DNA of 64,000 bases from Chloroflexota bacterium (lineage in GTDB: Bacteria > Chloroflexota > Anaerolineae > SpSt-313), in assembly GCA_029553955.1 (NCBI GenBank), contig JAKPJZ010000121.1, positions 49,763-113,762 of the forward strand, read 5' to 3'. Shown one piece after another: positions 41,097-49,809 of this stretch (position 1 is the first letter of the stretch; each line of letters begins with the position of its first letter). A program made the position numbers and the translations under genes. The notes under the pieces were generated by a model. That model was not told the origin of the DNA, did no database searches, and saw nothing but the letters and a program-made list of their open reading frames with translations.

Positions 41097-42320
41097 GTGC
41101 GCATCTGCCTCTTCACCCGCGTCGTGCTCGGCCATGGTATCGGCGGCGGCATGGAGCGCCACACTGACGTGCTGGCCGCCGGCCTGGTCGAGCGCGGGCA
41201 TGAGGTCACCGTGCTGACCACCGCCCGCCCCAATGGCACGTCCGGCGTCGAAGCAGGCCCGTTCATCACCCACCACCTGGCCACGCCGCCGGCCCGTTAC
41301 TCGGCCGCGTGGTGGCGTGCGAGTGTCGTCGCCTTCGGCCGCCTCGCCGCCGTGCAGCCCTTTGACCTTGTCTGGAGCCAGAGCGCCGGGGCGCTCGGCT
41401 ACCTGGCCGTGCCGGGCTGCCGCGTGCCCTGTGCGGCCATCATGCATGGCTCCATACGGGGCGAGCTGCGCACGCGGCTGCGGGCCCGGCCGCTGCCGCG
41501 CACCCTGGCGCTGCTCGCCACCTATCTGCCGCAGGCCATGCGTTTCGCGGTCCATTGGCGGCGCTACGGCCCGCGCCTTGCCGCCGCCCTGGCGCCCAGC
41601 CGCGAGACGGCTCGCGAGAACGAGCGCGAACTGGGCCTCGCACCAGGGTGCATGACCGTGGTGCCCCTCGGCGTCGACCTCGACCATTTCGCGCCCGACC
41701 CGCCCGCCGGCGCCACGCTGCGCCGCCGCCTCGGCATCCCCTCCGAAGCGCCGGTGCTGCTCGTCGCCGGCCGGCTGGCCCGCGAGAAGGGCGCCCACAT
41801 CGCCCTGGCCGCGCTCGAGCGCCTGGCATGCAACGGTGGCGCGCCGCACCTGATCGTGGCCGGCGCTGGGCGCGATGCTGTGTGGCTGCAGCGCCTCGCG
41901 GCACGCGCCGGGCTGGCGGCCCAGGTGCACCTGTTGGGCCCTGTGCCCCATGCGGACCTGCCCGCCTGTTACAACGCCGCCGACCTGTGCCTGCTGCCGA
42001 GCCTGGCGTGGGAGGCATCGCCGCTCACCCTCCTCGAAGCGTTGGCCTGCGGCCGGCCGGTGGTGGCCTCGCGCGTGGGCGGCATCCCCTCGCTCCTGCC
42101 TGCGCCAGATGCCGGCCTGCTCGTGGCCCCCGGCGATAGCGAAGAGCTCGCAGCGGCCTGCGCCGCGCTCCTGGCCGGCCCCGCGCGCCGTGAGGCCATG
42201 GGGCGGGTCGCCCGGCGGCGCGCCGAGGCCCAGCACAGCCTGGATGCCATGATCGAGCGCAGCGAGCGCGCCTTCGTCGCATGCCTGCAGGGGCAAGGAG
42301 GCCAACCTTGCCTCGCTTAG
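41097..42320 (+). CDS. GT4-family glycosyltransferase
   Basis: 407 residues, GT-B fold. The N-terminus MRICLFTRVVLGHGIGGGMERHTDVLAAGL is the usual glycine-rich acceptor loop. VLLVAGRLAREKGAHIAL and EASPLTLLEALACGRPVVAS are the donor-site motifs. GTG 41097 starts just after the preceding stop. Function is as for its neighbours, a sugar transfer in a surface-polysaccharide pathway; donor and linkage are unknown. Confidence 0.92.
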   Translation: MRICLFTRVVLGHGIGGGMERHTDVLAAGLVERGHEVTVLTTARPNGTSGVEAGPFITHHLATPPARYSAAWWRASVVAFGRLAAVQPFDLVWSQSAGALGYLAVPGCRVPCAAIMHGSIRGELRTRLRARPLPRTLALLATYLPQAMRFAVHWRRYGPRLAAALAPSRETARENERELGLAPGCMTVVPLGVDLDHFAPDPPAGATLRRRLGIPSEAPVLLVAGRLAREKGAHIALAALERLACNGGAPHLIVAGAGRDAVWLQRLAARAGLAAQVHLLGPVPHADLPACYNAADLCLLPSLAWEASPLTLLEALACGRPVVASRVGGIPSLLPAPDAGLLVAPGDSEELAAACAALLAGPARREAMGRVARRRAEAQHSLDAMIERSERAFVACLQGQGGQPCLA

Positions 42321-42395
42321 CAGCCTTGAGCGCAGCGCTGCCAGCCCGACACCGGGCTCCATGCTCCGCATCCCCCCGGTACGGGACCCTTCTTG

Positions 42396-42473
42396 GGGGG
42401 TTTTGGAGGTTGTTCGGTGTCGTTGGCCCGCCCGCGGGCGAGCCAACGACACCGAACAACCTCCAAAACCCCC
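42396..42473. repeat. Loopless 78-nt palindrome with CCCGCGGG core
   Basis: Arms of 39 nt (42396-42434 and 42435-42473) with a single mismatch. It lies upstream of the flippase start. Arm sequence is unrelated to the two other CCCGCGGG palindromes. Confidence 0.9.
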
Positions 42474-42580
42474 ACCCGGGCACAGGGCCGGGCGGTGGCG
42501 GAGCGGAGCGCCCGCCCGTCACCCGCGTACCGGCGGGAGCGGACGCCCACTCCGATAACCCGCAGAGGGGTGGGCCATCC

Positions 42581-44134
42581 TTGGGCCGGCGCATCGTGCG
42601 CGACACGCTGCGCGTCACCCTGGCCAGCGCCGCGGCCCAGGTCGTCATCTTTGTCGCCGCGGCCTACATCGCCGCCGTCTTTGGCGCCACCTGGCAGACC
42701 GACGCCTTCAACCTGGCGTTCACCGTGCCGCTCTTTGGCGCCAACGTCGTGCGCGAGGCGATCAAGGCGGTCTTTGTGCCCGTGCTGGTCGAGATCAAGG
42801 TCCACCGCCCCGGCGACATTCGTGCGGTCGTCGGCTCGACGCTCTTCGCCGTGGCCGTGGTCTCGTGCCTGGCCGGTCTTGTGCTGCCCGCGGCCGCCTC
42901 CTGGGCGCTGCCGCTCACCGCGCCGGGCCTCACGCCGCAGGCCGCGCGCCTGACGGTGACCGCGCTGTGGGAACTGGCGCCGGTGCTGCCCCTCATGTGC
43001 CTGGCGGGCGTGCTCTCGGGGCTGCTCAACAGCTATCAGCGCTTCAGCCTGCCGATGCTGGTGCCGGGGCTCGAGGCCGCGCTCAAGGCGGCCTGCGTGC
43101 TCCTGCTGGCAAGCCGCCTGGGCATCCACAGCCTGGCGCTGGGCAACGTCCTTGGGGCGATGGCCAGCGTGGCCGCCATGGCCGTGTGGGCGCGCCGCCA
43201 GGGCCTGCCGCTCGGCTTTGCGCCCACGCTGCACCCCGGCCTGGCGAGAATGGCGCGGCTGGCGGCCTTCCCCCTGTGCGGCAACGCCCTGCTGCTGCTC
43301 AACCCCTTTGTCGACCGCGCCGTGGCTGCGCGGCTGGCCGCGGGCAGCATCACCGCCCTCAACTATGCCGAGCGCATCAACGGCCTGCCCTACGTGCTGG
43401 TGGGGGCCGGGCTATTCTCCGTCATCCTCTCGCACTGGTCACAGATGGTGGCCGAGCAGGGGAGCGAGGACCTGGGCCGCGCCTGCCGCGAGGGCCTGGT
43501 CACGCTGGTGCACGCGCTGGCGCCGGTGGCCGGCGTGTTCTTCGTCTTGCGCTATCCCCTGGTGCGCCTGGCCCTGGAGCGCGGCCGTTTCGATGCAGCG
43601 GCCAGCGCGCTCACTGCTGTGGCCCTGGGGGCGCTGGCCCTCGGCATCCTCCCCTCCTACGTCGGGCTGCTGCTCACGCGGGTGTACCTGGTGCTGCAGG
43701 ATACGCGCACGCCAATGCTCCTCGGCATGCTCAACGCCGGCCTCAACCTGGCCCTGAACCTGGCGCTGGTGGGGCCACTGGGCCTGAAGGGCATCGCCCT
43801 CTCGACCACGCTCACGCTCACCATCGTCGCGGCTGTGAGCGCCTGGCTTGTCGCCAGGCGGCTGCAGGGCGTGGGCTGGCGCAGCCTCGCCTCGCCGCTG
43901 GCGCGCAGCCTGCTGGTCGGTGCGCTCTGCGCCGCCGTGGTGCACCTGGCCTACGCTGGCTGGCAGGCGAGCGTGGGCGACCGGATGCTGTCGACGCTGG
44001 CCGCCGGCCTGGCGGTGGCGGGCCTCGCCGGCGGGCTGGCCTTTGTCGCCGGCTCGCTCGCGCTGCGTCTGCTCGAGCCGCGCCGGCTCCTGGGCTGGCT
44101 GCGGCCGCACGCAGCAGGAGGTGAGGCCCGGTGA
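42581..44134 (+). CDS. MurJ-like lipid-linked sugar flippase
   Basis: 517 residues with about 13-14 hydrophobic helices, matching the MviN/MurJ family of the MOP superfamily. TDAFNLAFTVP in the first helices, the SYQRFSLPMLVPGLEA region and the late LQDTRTPMLLGMLNAGLNLALNLALVGPLGLKGIALST are family-typical. Inside a glycan cluster it is more likely to flip a lipid-linked polysaccharide unit than to be the essential lipid II flippase, but both are possible. The frame runs upstream through the palindrome to 42281. TTG 42581 is taken as start because AGAGGGG precedes it and it gives a normal-length protein. Confidence 0.88.
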   Translation: MGRRIVRDTLRVTLASAAAQVVIFVAAAYIAAVFGATWQTDAFNLAFTVPLFGANVVREAIKAVFVPVLVEIKVHRPGDIRAVVGSTLFAVAVVSCLAGLVLPAAASWALPLTAPGLTPQAARLTVTALWELAPVLPLMCLAGVLSGLLNSYQRFSLPMLVPGLEAALKAACVLLLASRLGIHSLALGNVLGAMASVAAMAVWARRQGLPLGFAPTLHPGLARMARLAAFPLCGNALLLLNPFVDRAVAARLAAGSITALNYAERINGLPYVLVGAGLFSVILSHWSQMVAEQGSEDLGRACREGLVTLVHALAPVAGVFFVLRYPLVRLALERGRFDAAASALTAVALGALALGILPSYVGLLLTRVYLVLQDTRTPMLLGMLNAGLNLALNLALVGPLGLKGIALSTTLTLTIVAAVSAWLVARRLQGVGWRSLASPLARSLLVGALCAAVVHLAYAGWQASVGDRMLSTLAAGLAVAGLAGGLAFVAGSLALRLLEPRRLLGWLRPHAAGGEAR

Positions 44135-44994
44135 GCGCCGCAAGCGTGCGCCCCGACGTGGCGGTCATCATCCCCTCGCTGCAGGGCGAGGCCGGCCCTC
44201 TGCTCGACTCCCTCGCCGCCCAGACGCTGCAGCCGGGCGAGGTGCAGCTCGTACGCGGCGTGCGCCCCAACGGGCGCGCGCGCAACGTCGGCGCCCGGCA
44301 GACGCACGGCGGCCTGCTCGTCTTTGTGGACGACGACGCCGTCCTGGGGCACCCCGAGGCGCTGGCCCGGCTGGTGGCCGCGCTGGAGGCCGACCCCAAG
44401 CTTGGGGTCGCCGGCGCCAGCAAGTTGCTGCCCCCCGGTGCGCCCCGGTTCCAGCGCTGGGTGGCGCGCGAGGTGCCGCGCATCGTGCACCCAGTCGTGG
44501 CCCAGCCGCTGGAGACCAACCCCGAGCCGGCCAACCATTTCTACACCGAGGTCACCACCACCTGCTGCGCCCTGCCGCGCCGGGTGTTCGACGAGGCCGG
44601 CGGCTTTGACGAGACGCTGCTGCGCGGCGTCGACAGCGAGTTCTTCGTGCGTATCCGCCGCCTGGGGTATCGCCTCGTCCTGGTACCACACGCCTGGGCC
44701 TACCACCCGGCCCCGGCCGGCCTGCGCGCGCTCCTCGCCAAGCAGTTCTACTACGGCCTCGGCCACGCGCAGGAGGTCAGACGCGACCCCAGCCGTGACC
44801 CCGGGCGGCTGCTGAGCTCGCCCGCGCGGGCGGCGGCCTATCTCGCCTTCCGGGCGCTGATCCTTGTGCCCAACGTCTTCCTTCCCTTCTCCTACGCCGA
44901 GCCGCGTTGGCGCCCCGGCTTCAAGCCCCTCAAGGCACTGGCGAGCTTTGCCAGCGCCCTGGGCTATGTCTATGGTTGGCAGCGGAGGCTATGA
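44131..44994 (+). CDS. GT2-family glycosyltransferase
   Basis: 287 residues of GT-A fold. VAVIIPSLQGEAGPLLDSLAAQT at the start, RARNVGARQTHGGLLVFVDDDA with the metal-binding Asp motif, and GGFDETLLRGVDSEFFVRIRRLGYR as the acceptor motif are clear. GTG 44131 overlaps the flippase stop (GTGA). It probably acts as rhamnosyl- or glucosyl-type transferase in the same pathway; the donor is unknown. Confidence 0.93.
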   Translation: MSAASVRPDVAVIIPSLQGEAGPLLDSLAAQTLQPGEVQLVRGVRPNGRARNVGARQTHGGLLVFVDDDAVLGHPEALARLVAALEADPKLGVAGASKLLPPGAPRFQRWVAREVPRIVHPVVAQPLETNPEPANHFYTEVTTTCCALPRRVFDEAGGFDETLLRGVDSEFFVRIRRLGYRLVLVPHAWAYHPAPAGLRALLAKQFYYGLGHAQEVRRDPSRDPGRLLSSPARAAAYLAFRALILVPNVFLPFSYAEPRWRPGFKPLKALASFASALGYVYGWQRRL

Positions 44995-45004
44995 GGAGGA
45001 TACC

Positions 45005-46150
45005 GTGCGCATCGGCTTTGATGCACGTGCGCTAAGCGATCACTTTCCGGGCATCGGCAGATACATCCACAGCCTGCTCCTGGCGCTGCAGCCCGAGCTC
45101 GAGGATGCGACGCTGGTCGTGTTGTACGATCCCCAGAGCAGCCGCGCCCGCGCTGACCTGGCGCCCCTGGCCGTGCTGCCCGGCGTGCAGACCGTGCCCC
45201 TTACCAGCGAGCTGCGCGGCCCGCTGCAGCGGCGGGCGCTGCCCCGCCTGATCCGCGAGTATGGCGTCGACGTCTTCCATGCGCCCTACTACCTCGGTGC
45301 CGGGCCGGGCCTGCCATGCCCGCTCGTCTTGAGCCTGTTCGACGTGATCCCATTGGCCTGCCGGGGCGCCATGCCCCGGCTATTGGACCGCCTGGCCTAC
45401 CGCGTTGCCGTGGGCGCGGCGCTCGGCGCGGCGCGGCGGGTCATCGTCCCCTCCGAAGCCAGCCGGACCGACCTTGCGCGCTTCTTCCGTGGCGCCGAGC
45501 AGCGCGCTGTGGTCATCCCCTGCGCCGCCGCGTCGCAGTTCGCCCCGGCAGCGCCGGGCGCCGTGCAGCAGGTGCGCGAGCGCTACGGCCTGCCGCCGCG
45601 CTACATCCTGCACGTGGGTACCAACAAGCCCCACAAGAACCTCGAGACCCTGCTCGCGGCCTACGCGCACTACGCAGGCGCCACGGCGGCCGCCGAGCGG
45701 GCCGGCCTGGTGCTCGCCGGCGCTCACAGCCCCCGCCACCTCGACGTGCCTGCCTGGGCCACGGCGCACGGGCTCGGCGAGGCGGTGCAAGCCCTCGGCG
45801 CCGTGCCCGAAGGCGACCTGCCTGCCCTCTGCTCGGGCGCAGCCTGCGTCGCCGTGCCCTCGCTCTACGAGGGCTTTGGCCTGCCCGTGCTCGAGGCGAT
45901 GGCCTGCGACACGCCGGTGCTCTGCGCCAATGCCTCCAGCCTGCCTGAGGTCGCGGGCGATGCGGCGCTCGTGCTCGAGCCACGCGATGCAGCCGCCTGG
46001 GCCGATGCCCTGCGCGCCCTGCTCGCCGCCCCCGAGCTGCAGGCCAGCATGCGGGCGCGTGGCCTCGCCCACGCCGGGCGCTTCTCGTGGGCAGCCGCAG
46101 CGCTCAGCACCCTGCAGGTCTATCGCGAAATCGCCGACTCCCATTGGTAG
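45005..46150 (+). CDS. GT4-family glycosyltransferase
   Basis: 381 residues. MRIGFDARALSDHFPGIGRYI is the typical N-terminus of mannosyltransferase-like GT4 enzymes. YILHVGTNKPHKNLETLLAAY and EGFGLPVLEAMACDTPVLCAN give the donor site. GTG 45005 follows a strong GAGGAGGA. It is the last gene of the glycan cluster and is followed by a long palindrome. Confidence 0.93.
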   Translation: MRIGFDARALSDHFPGIGRYIHSLLLALQPELEDATLVVLYDPQSSRARADLAPLAVLPGVQTVPLTSELRGPLQRRALPRLIREYGVDVFHAPYYLGAGPGLPCPLVLSLFDVIPLACRGAMPRLLDRLAYRVAVGAALGAARRVIVPSEASRTDLARFFRGAEQRAVVIPCAAASQFAPAAPGAVQQVRERYGLPPRYILHVGTNKPHKNLETLLAAYAHYAGATAAAERAGLVLAGAHSPRHLDVPAWATAHGLGEAVQALGAVPEGDLPALCSGAACVAVPSLYEGFGLPVLEAMACDTPVLCANASSLPEVAGDAALVLEPRDAAAWADALRALLAAPELQASMRARGLAHAGRFSWAAAALSTLQVYREIADSHW

Positions 46151-46183
46151 TGAGGGAGAAGGGGCGACACGTGCACATCCCGT

Positions 46184-46268
46184 TCGCAGTGAGGGAGAAG
46201 GGGTGCCGGCTGCCACGCCGCCGCGCTGCGGCGGCGTGGCAGCCGGCACCCCTTCTCCCTCACTGCGA
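46184..46268. repeat. 85-nt palindrome after the glycan cluster
   Basis: Perfect 41-nt arms around a GCT loop, with core CGCCGCCGC/GCGGCGGCG. The outer word AGTGAGGGAGAAGGGG also occurs once at 46149 in direct orientation. It separates the glycan genes from dnaN. Confidence 0.9.
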
Positions 46269-46322
46269 GCCTGAGGTTGCGAACGTGCGACTACGAGGCT
46301 GCGTTGGCGCAGGCTCGTGCCC

Positions 46323-46351
46323 TTGAAGAGTGCCCCAAACTGTAGTATACT
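46323..46351 (+). promoter_or_regulatory. Promoter for dnaN
   Basis: TTGAAG 46323-46328 and TATACT 46346-46351, spaced 17 nt, 45 nt before the dnaN ATG. Confidence 0.6.
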
Positions 46352-46395
46352 CGCAAGCCAACGTTAAGCGTCCATTGAACAAGAAGGAGCGCCGC

Positions 46396-47526
46396 ATGAG
46401 GGTCTCTTGTCTGCAGGAAAACCTGGCCAAGGGGCTGTCGATCGTCGGGCGGGCGGTGGCCACGCGCAGCACGCTGCCTGTGCTGTCGAACGTCCTCCTG
46501 GCCACCGACAGCTCGCGACTAAAGCTCTCGGCCACCAACCTGGAGTTGGGCATCAACTGCTGGATCGGTGCCAAGGTGGAGCAGGATGGCGCCATCACTG
46601 TGCCCGCGCGCCTGCTGATGGACTTTGTAAACTCGCTGCCGCCCGATCGCATCGACATGGAGCTGCAGACGCGCACGCAGACCCTGACCCTGCGTTGCGG
46701 CCGCTACGAGGCCAGCATCAAGGGCATCGACGCGCAAGAGTTCCCCATCGTCTCGGCGGGCGATGAGGACCACGCCGTAGCGGTCGACGCGCAGACTCTG
46801 CGCGAGATGATCGGCCAGGTGAGCATCGCCGCCGCGACCGACGAGACCCGCCCGGTGCTGACCGGCGTGTTGACCGACCTCACGGCCGACGGCATCGTCA
46901 TGGTAGCCGCCGACGGCTACCGCCTCTCGCTGCGCCGGGCCGATATCCCGGCCCCAGGTGACGCAGAGGCCCAGGTCATCATCCCGGCGCGGGCGCTGCA
47001 AGAGCTGGGGCGCATCAGCGCCGAAGAGCAGGAGCCGGTGCGGCTCATCGTCTCGCAATCGCGCAGCCAGGCATTCTTCCGCCTGTCGAGCATCGACCTG
47101 ATCACTCAGCTCATCGACGGCAGCTTCCCCGACTATAAGCAGATCCTGCCACGCAGCCACAACACACGCACCGTGCTCAACACCGCCGAGTTCCAAAAGG
47201 CCGTGCGCCTGGCGACCCTCTTTGCGCGCGACAACAACAACATCGTGCGCCTGCGCATCGAGCCGGCCGGCGACCTGGCGCCCGGCAAGGTCGTCATCTC
47301 GGCCACATCGTCGGAGCTGGGCTCCAACGTCGGCGAGCTGGAGGCGACCATCGAGGGCCCAGCGCTCGAGATCGCCCTCAACGGCCGCTTCCTCACCGAA
47401 GTGCTGGCCGTGATCGACTCGGCCGAGGTCGCCCTCGAGACGAGCACACCCCTGAGCCCGGGCGTGCTGCGCCCCGTCGGCGGCGAGGATTTCTTGCACG
47501 TGATTATGCCGATGCATCTCAAGTAG
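46396..47526 (+). CDS. dnaN: DNA polymerase III beta subunit (sliding clamp)
   Basis: 376 residues with the three repeated clamp domains. MRVSCLQENLAKGLSIVGRAVATRSTLPVLSNVLL at the start, the middle repeat ALQELGRISAEEQEPVRLIVSQ and FPDYKQILPRS are typical. The C-terminal VLRPVGGEDFLHVIMPMHLK provides the peptide-binding edge. It encircles DNA and tethers the replicative polymerase. AAGGAG lies 6 nt before ATG 46396. recF follows, but dnaA is not upstream. Confidence 0.97.
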   Translation: MRVSCLQENLAKGLSIVGRAVATRSTLPVLSNVLLATDSSRLKLSATNLELGINCWIGAKVEQDGAITVPARLLMDFVNSLPPDRIDMELQTRTQTLTLRCGRYEASIKGIDAQEFPIVSAGDEDHAVAVDAQTLREMIGQVSIAAATDETRPVLTGVLTDLTADGIVMVAADGYRLSLRRADIPAPGDAEAQVIIPARALQELGRISAEEQEPVRLIVSQSRSQAFFRLSSIDLITQLIDGSFPDYKQILPRSHNTRTVLNTAEFQKAVRLATLFARDNNNIVRLRIEPAGDLAPGKVVISATSSELGSNVGELEATIEGPALEIALNGRFLTEVLAVIDSAEVALETSTPLSPGVLRPVGGEDFLHVIMPMHLK

Positions 47527-47532
47527 CGGCTT

Positions 47533-47648
47533 GCGAGAGGCGATGCGTAATGCGTACTGCGTAATCCACTCTGGATGCCAGGCGTCTCGCGTGGAGACAG
47601 GGTTACGCATTACGTATTACGCATTACGTATTACGCATCGCCTCTCGC
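47533..47648. repeat. Heptamer hairpin repeat (GCGTAAT), copy 3
   Basis: Left arm 47533-47566 and right arm 47610-47648 carry GCGAGAGGCGATGCGTAATG and its complement, with further GCGTAAT/GCGTACT heptamers. It fills the dnaN-recF gap. Confidence 0.85.
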
Positions 47649-47672
47649 CGGCCGCCGATCGGTCACTGCTCT

Positions 47673-48857
47673 ATGTATCTGAAGCACTTGTCGCTTGCGA
47701 ATTACCGCAATTACGTCCGCCTCGAGCAGGAGCTGCCCGAGCGCACCATCCTGGTGCAGGGCGACAACGCCCAGGGCAAGACCAACCTGCTCGAGGCGAT
47801 CTACTACCTGGCCACGACGCGCTCGCCCATCGTCGGCTCCGACCGCCACCTGGTGAACTGGGGCGTCGCCGGCGAGCCGCTGCCGTTTGCGCGCGTCGTG
47901 GGCGACGTGGCGCGCACCGGCGAGTCCGAGCGCATCGAGATCACCCTGGTGCGCGAAGGCCAGGCCGAAGGCCGGCTTGTGCGCCGCCTGCGCGTGAACG
48001 GCGTCGAGAAGCGCGCCGTCGACCTGCTGGGCCGGCTCAACGTGGTGCTCTTCTTGCCGCAGGATATCGACCTGGTCTGCGGCGCGCCCGCACTGCGCCG
48101 CCGCTACCTCGACGTGACGCTGTGCCAGGTGGACCGCCTCTACACGCGCCACCTGCAGCGCTACAACCGCGTGCTGCTGCAGCGCAATAGCCTGCTGCGC
48201 CGCCTGCGCGAGCGCCACGACGACCCCGCGCAATTGAGTTACTGGGATGAGCAGCTCGCCCGCTGGGGCGCCCTCGTCGCCGCGCGCCGCCGCCAGGCCG
48301 TGAAGAGGCTCGAGACGGCCGCTGCGACCATCCAGCCCGAGCTCACCGGCGGCACCGAGCAGCTCGCCCTGCGCTACGAGGCGGCCATTCCGCTGCCCGA
48401 GGCTGCCGATGCGCCCGCCGGTCCCGGGCCCGACGACGCGCCACCCGCGCTGGTCGACGCCGCCCTCGCCGCCCTGCGCCGCGCGCGTCCGCGCGACCTC
48501 GGCGCCGGCGTCACCACTGTCGGCCCGCACCGCGACGAGCTGCGCTTCCTGGTGGGCGGCGTCGACATCGGCCTGCTCGGCTCGCGCGGCCAGCAGCGCA
48601 CCGTGGCCCTGGCGCTCAAGCTGGCCGAAGTGCGCTTCATGGAGGGCGAGACCGGCGAGAGCCCCGTCCTCCTGCTCGACGATGTCATGTCGGAACTCGA
48701 CCGGGCGCGCGGCCAGTACCTGCTCCGGACCGTCGACGCCGCCCGGCAGGTCATCATCACCGCCAGCGACCTGGCCATGTACCCGCACGAGTTCCTCGAG
48801 CGGGCGGTGCTGTGGCGGGTGAAGCAGGGAGTCATCCTATATGACACAGCCTCGTAG
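47673..48857 (+). CDS. recF: DNA replication and repair protein RecF
   Basis: 394 residues, an SMC-like ABC ATPase loading RecA at gaps. Start MYLKHLSLANYRNYVRLEQELPER, Walker A GDNAQGKTNLLEAIYYLA (30-47), the ABC signature LGSRGQQRTVALALKLAE and Walker B PVLLLDDVMSELD are all present. No Shine-Dalgarno is obvious before ATG 47673 because the repeat ends close by. The last 17 nt overlap the DUF998 gene start. Confidence 0.96.
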   Translation: MYLKHLSLANYRNYVRLEQELPERTILVQGDNAQGKTNLLEAIYYLATTRSPIVGSDRHLVNWGVAGEPLPFARVVGDVARTGESERIEITLVREGQAEGRLVRRLRVNGVEKRAVDLLGRLNVVLFLPQDIDLVCGAPALRRRYLDVTLCQVDRLYTRHLQRYNRVLLQRNSLLRRLRERHDDPAQLSYWDEQLARWGALVAARRRQAVKRLETAAATIQPELTGGTEQLALRYEAAIPLPEAADAPAGPGPDDAPPALVDAALAALRRARPRDLGAGVTTVGPHRDELRFLVGGVDIGLLGSRGQQRTVALALKLAEVRFMEGETGESPVLLLDDVMSELDRARGQYLLRTVDAARQVIITASDLAMYPHEFLERAVLWRVKQGVILYDTAS

Positions 48858-49521
48858 CGCCAAAGCCTTCACGGCCTGGCCGGCCATCATCGCCGGCCTG
48901 GGCATGGCCTACTACCTCGTCGCGGGCGTCGCGCTGCACTTCCTGCGCCCCGACTATTCGCTGCTGCAGAGCGGCATGAGCTGCTACGCCGTGGGGCCTT
49001 GGGGCTGGCTCGAGACGGCCGCCTTTGCCCTCGACGGCCTGAGCCTGGCCGCGCTGACCGCCGGCCTGTGGCGCGGCATCGCTCCACAGGGCCGCTCGCG
49101 CGCCGGGCTGTTGCTGCTGGGGCTGGTGGCCGTGGGCCGCATCCTCGAGGCGGCGCTGCCCACCGACGTGCCGCCGGGGCCCGTGCCCCGCACGCCGGTG
49201 GGCGTGGCGCACTTTGGCGTGGCCTTTCTCGTCTTCCTCGCCGTCACGGCGGCGGTGTTGCTCATCTCCAGGCGCCTGGCCAAGGATGCGGCCTGGCGCC
49301 CGTTCGCGCCCACGGCCAGGGCACTGGCGCTGGCAACTCTCCTCGCGCTCGTGGCCTTTTTCGGCGACACGCTGGCCGTCGGCCTCTTCCGCGACGCAGG
49401 GCTCGACCTGAATGTGGCCGGGCTGATCCAGAAAGCCTTCCTGGTGCTGTGGCATGTGTGGGCGCTGCTGATGGCGCATCATTTGCGCTTCGGAGCAACG
49501 GCGGCACAGGCCGGCGCATAG
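48841..49521 (+). CDS. DUF998 membrane protein
   Basis: 226 residues with six hydrophobic helices, the usual size and layout of DUF998, a family of unknown function. YYLVAGVALHFLRPDYSLLQSGMSCYAVGPWGWLETAAF is the typical first half. The ATG at 48841 lies inside the recF end, so translation is probably coupled. There is no other sign of a role in repair. Confidence 0.85.
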   Translation: MTQPRSAKAFTAWPAIIAGLGMAYYLVAGVALHFLRPDYSLLQSGMSCYAVGPWGWLETAAFALDGLSLAALTAGLWRGIAPQGRSRAGLLLLGLVAVGRILEAALPTDVPPGPVPRTPVGVAHFGVAFLVFLAVTAAVLLISRRLAKDAAWRPFAPTARALALATLLALVAFFGDTLAVGLFRDAGLDLNVAGLIQKAFLVLWHVWALLMAHHLRFGATAAQAGA

Positions 49522-49650
49522 CAGCCTGCCGGAGAGAGGGACTCGCCACGCTCAGGATCCTGGTGACAGCCAGGTTACGCGCGTTGCTCGCACCCGGAAA
49601 GGCACCCAGGCATGCACTTTACCTTGCAACAGCCGTAGTAACGACTCTAG

Positions 49651-49778
49651 AACATCGGTCAAGTATTCCTGCGAAGACCCCCAGACGGCCGAATCATCGC
49701 CCTCCGACGCCCACGAAGCCGCCTGCGGCGGCCAAGGGGGCTAGGCTACGTCGTCTATACGAATACTTGACCGATGTT
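49651..49778. repeat. Composite inverted repeat between convergent genes
   Basis: Perfect 18-nt arms AACATCGGTCAAGTATTC (49651-49668) and complement (49761-49778) enclose a GTAGCCTAGCCCC-family half-element at 49718-49749. No gene is present in 49522-49809. Confidence 0.8.
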
Positions 49779-49809
49779 ATAGGCAGCTACATGAGGGCGA
49801 CGCGGGGCC

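Noticed and set aside
42281..42580. Upstream extension of the flippase frame
   Set aside because: It translates through the palindrome and gives a Pro/Arg-rich stretch with no membrane helix, unlike MurJ N-termini.
46151..46395. Replication origin upstream of dnaN
   Set aside because: No DnaA-box cluster or AT-rich unwinding region is visible; the gap is a GC-rich palindrome and a promoter.
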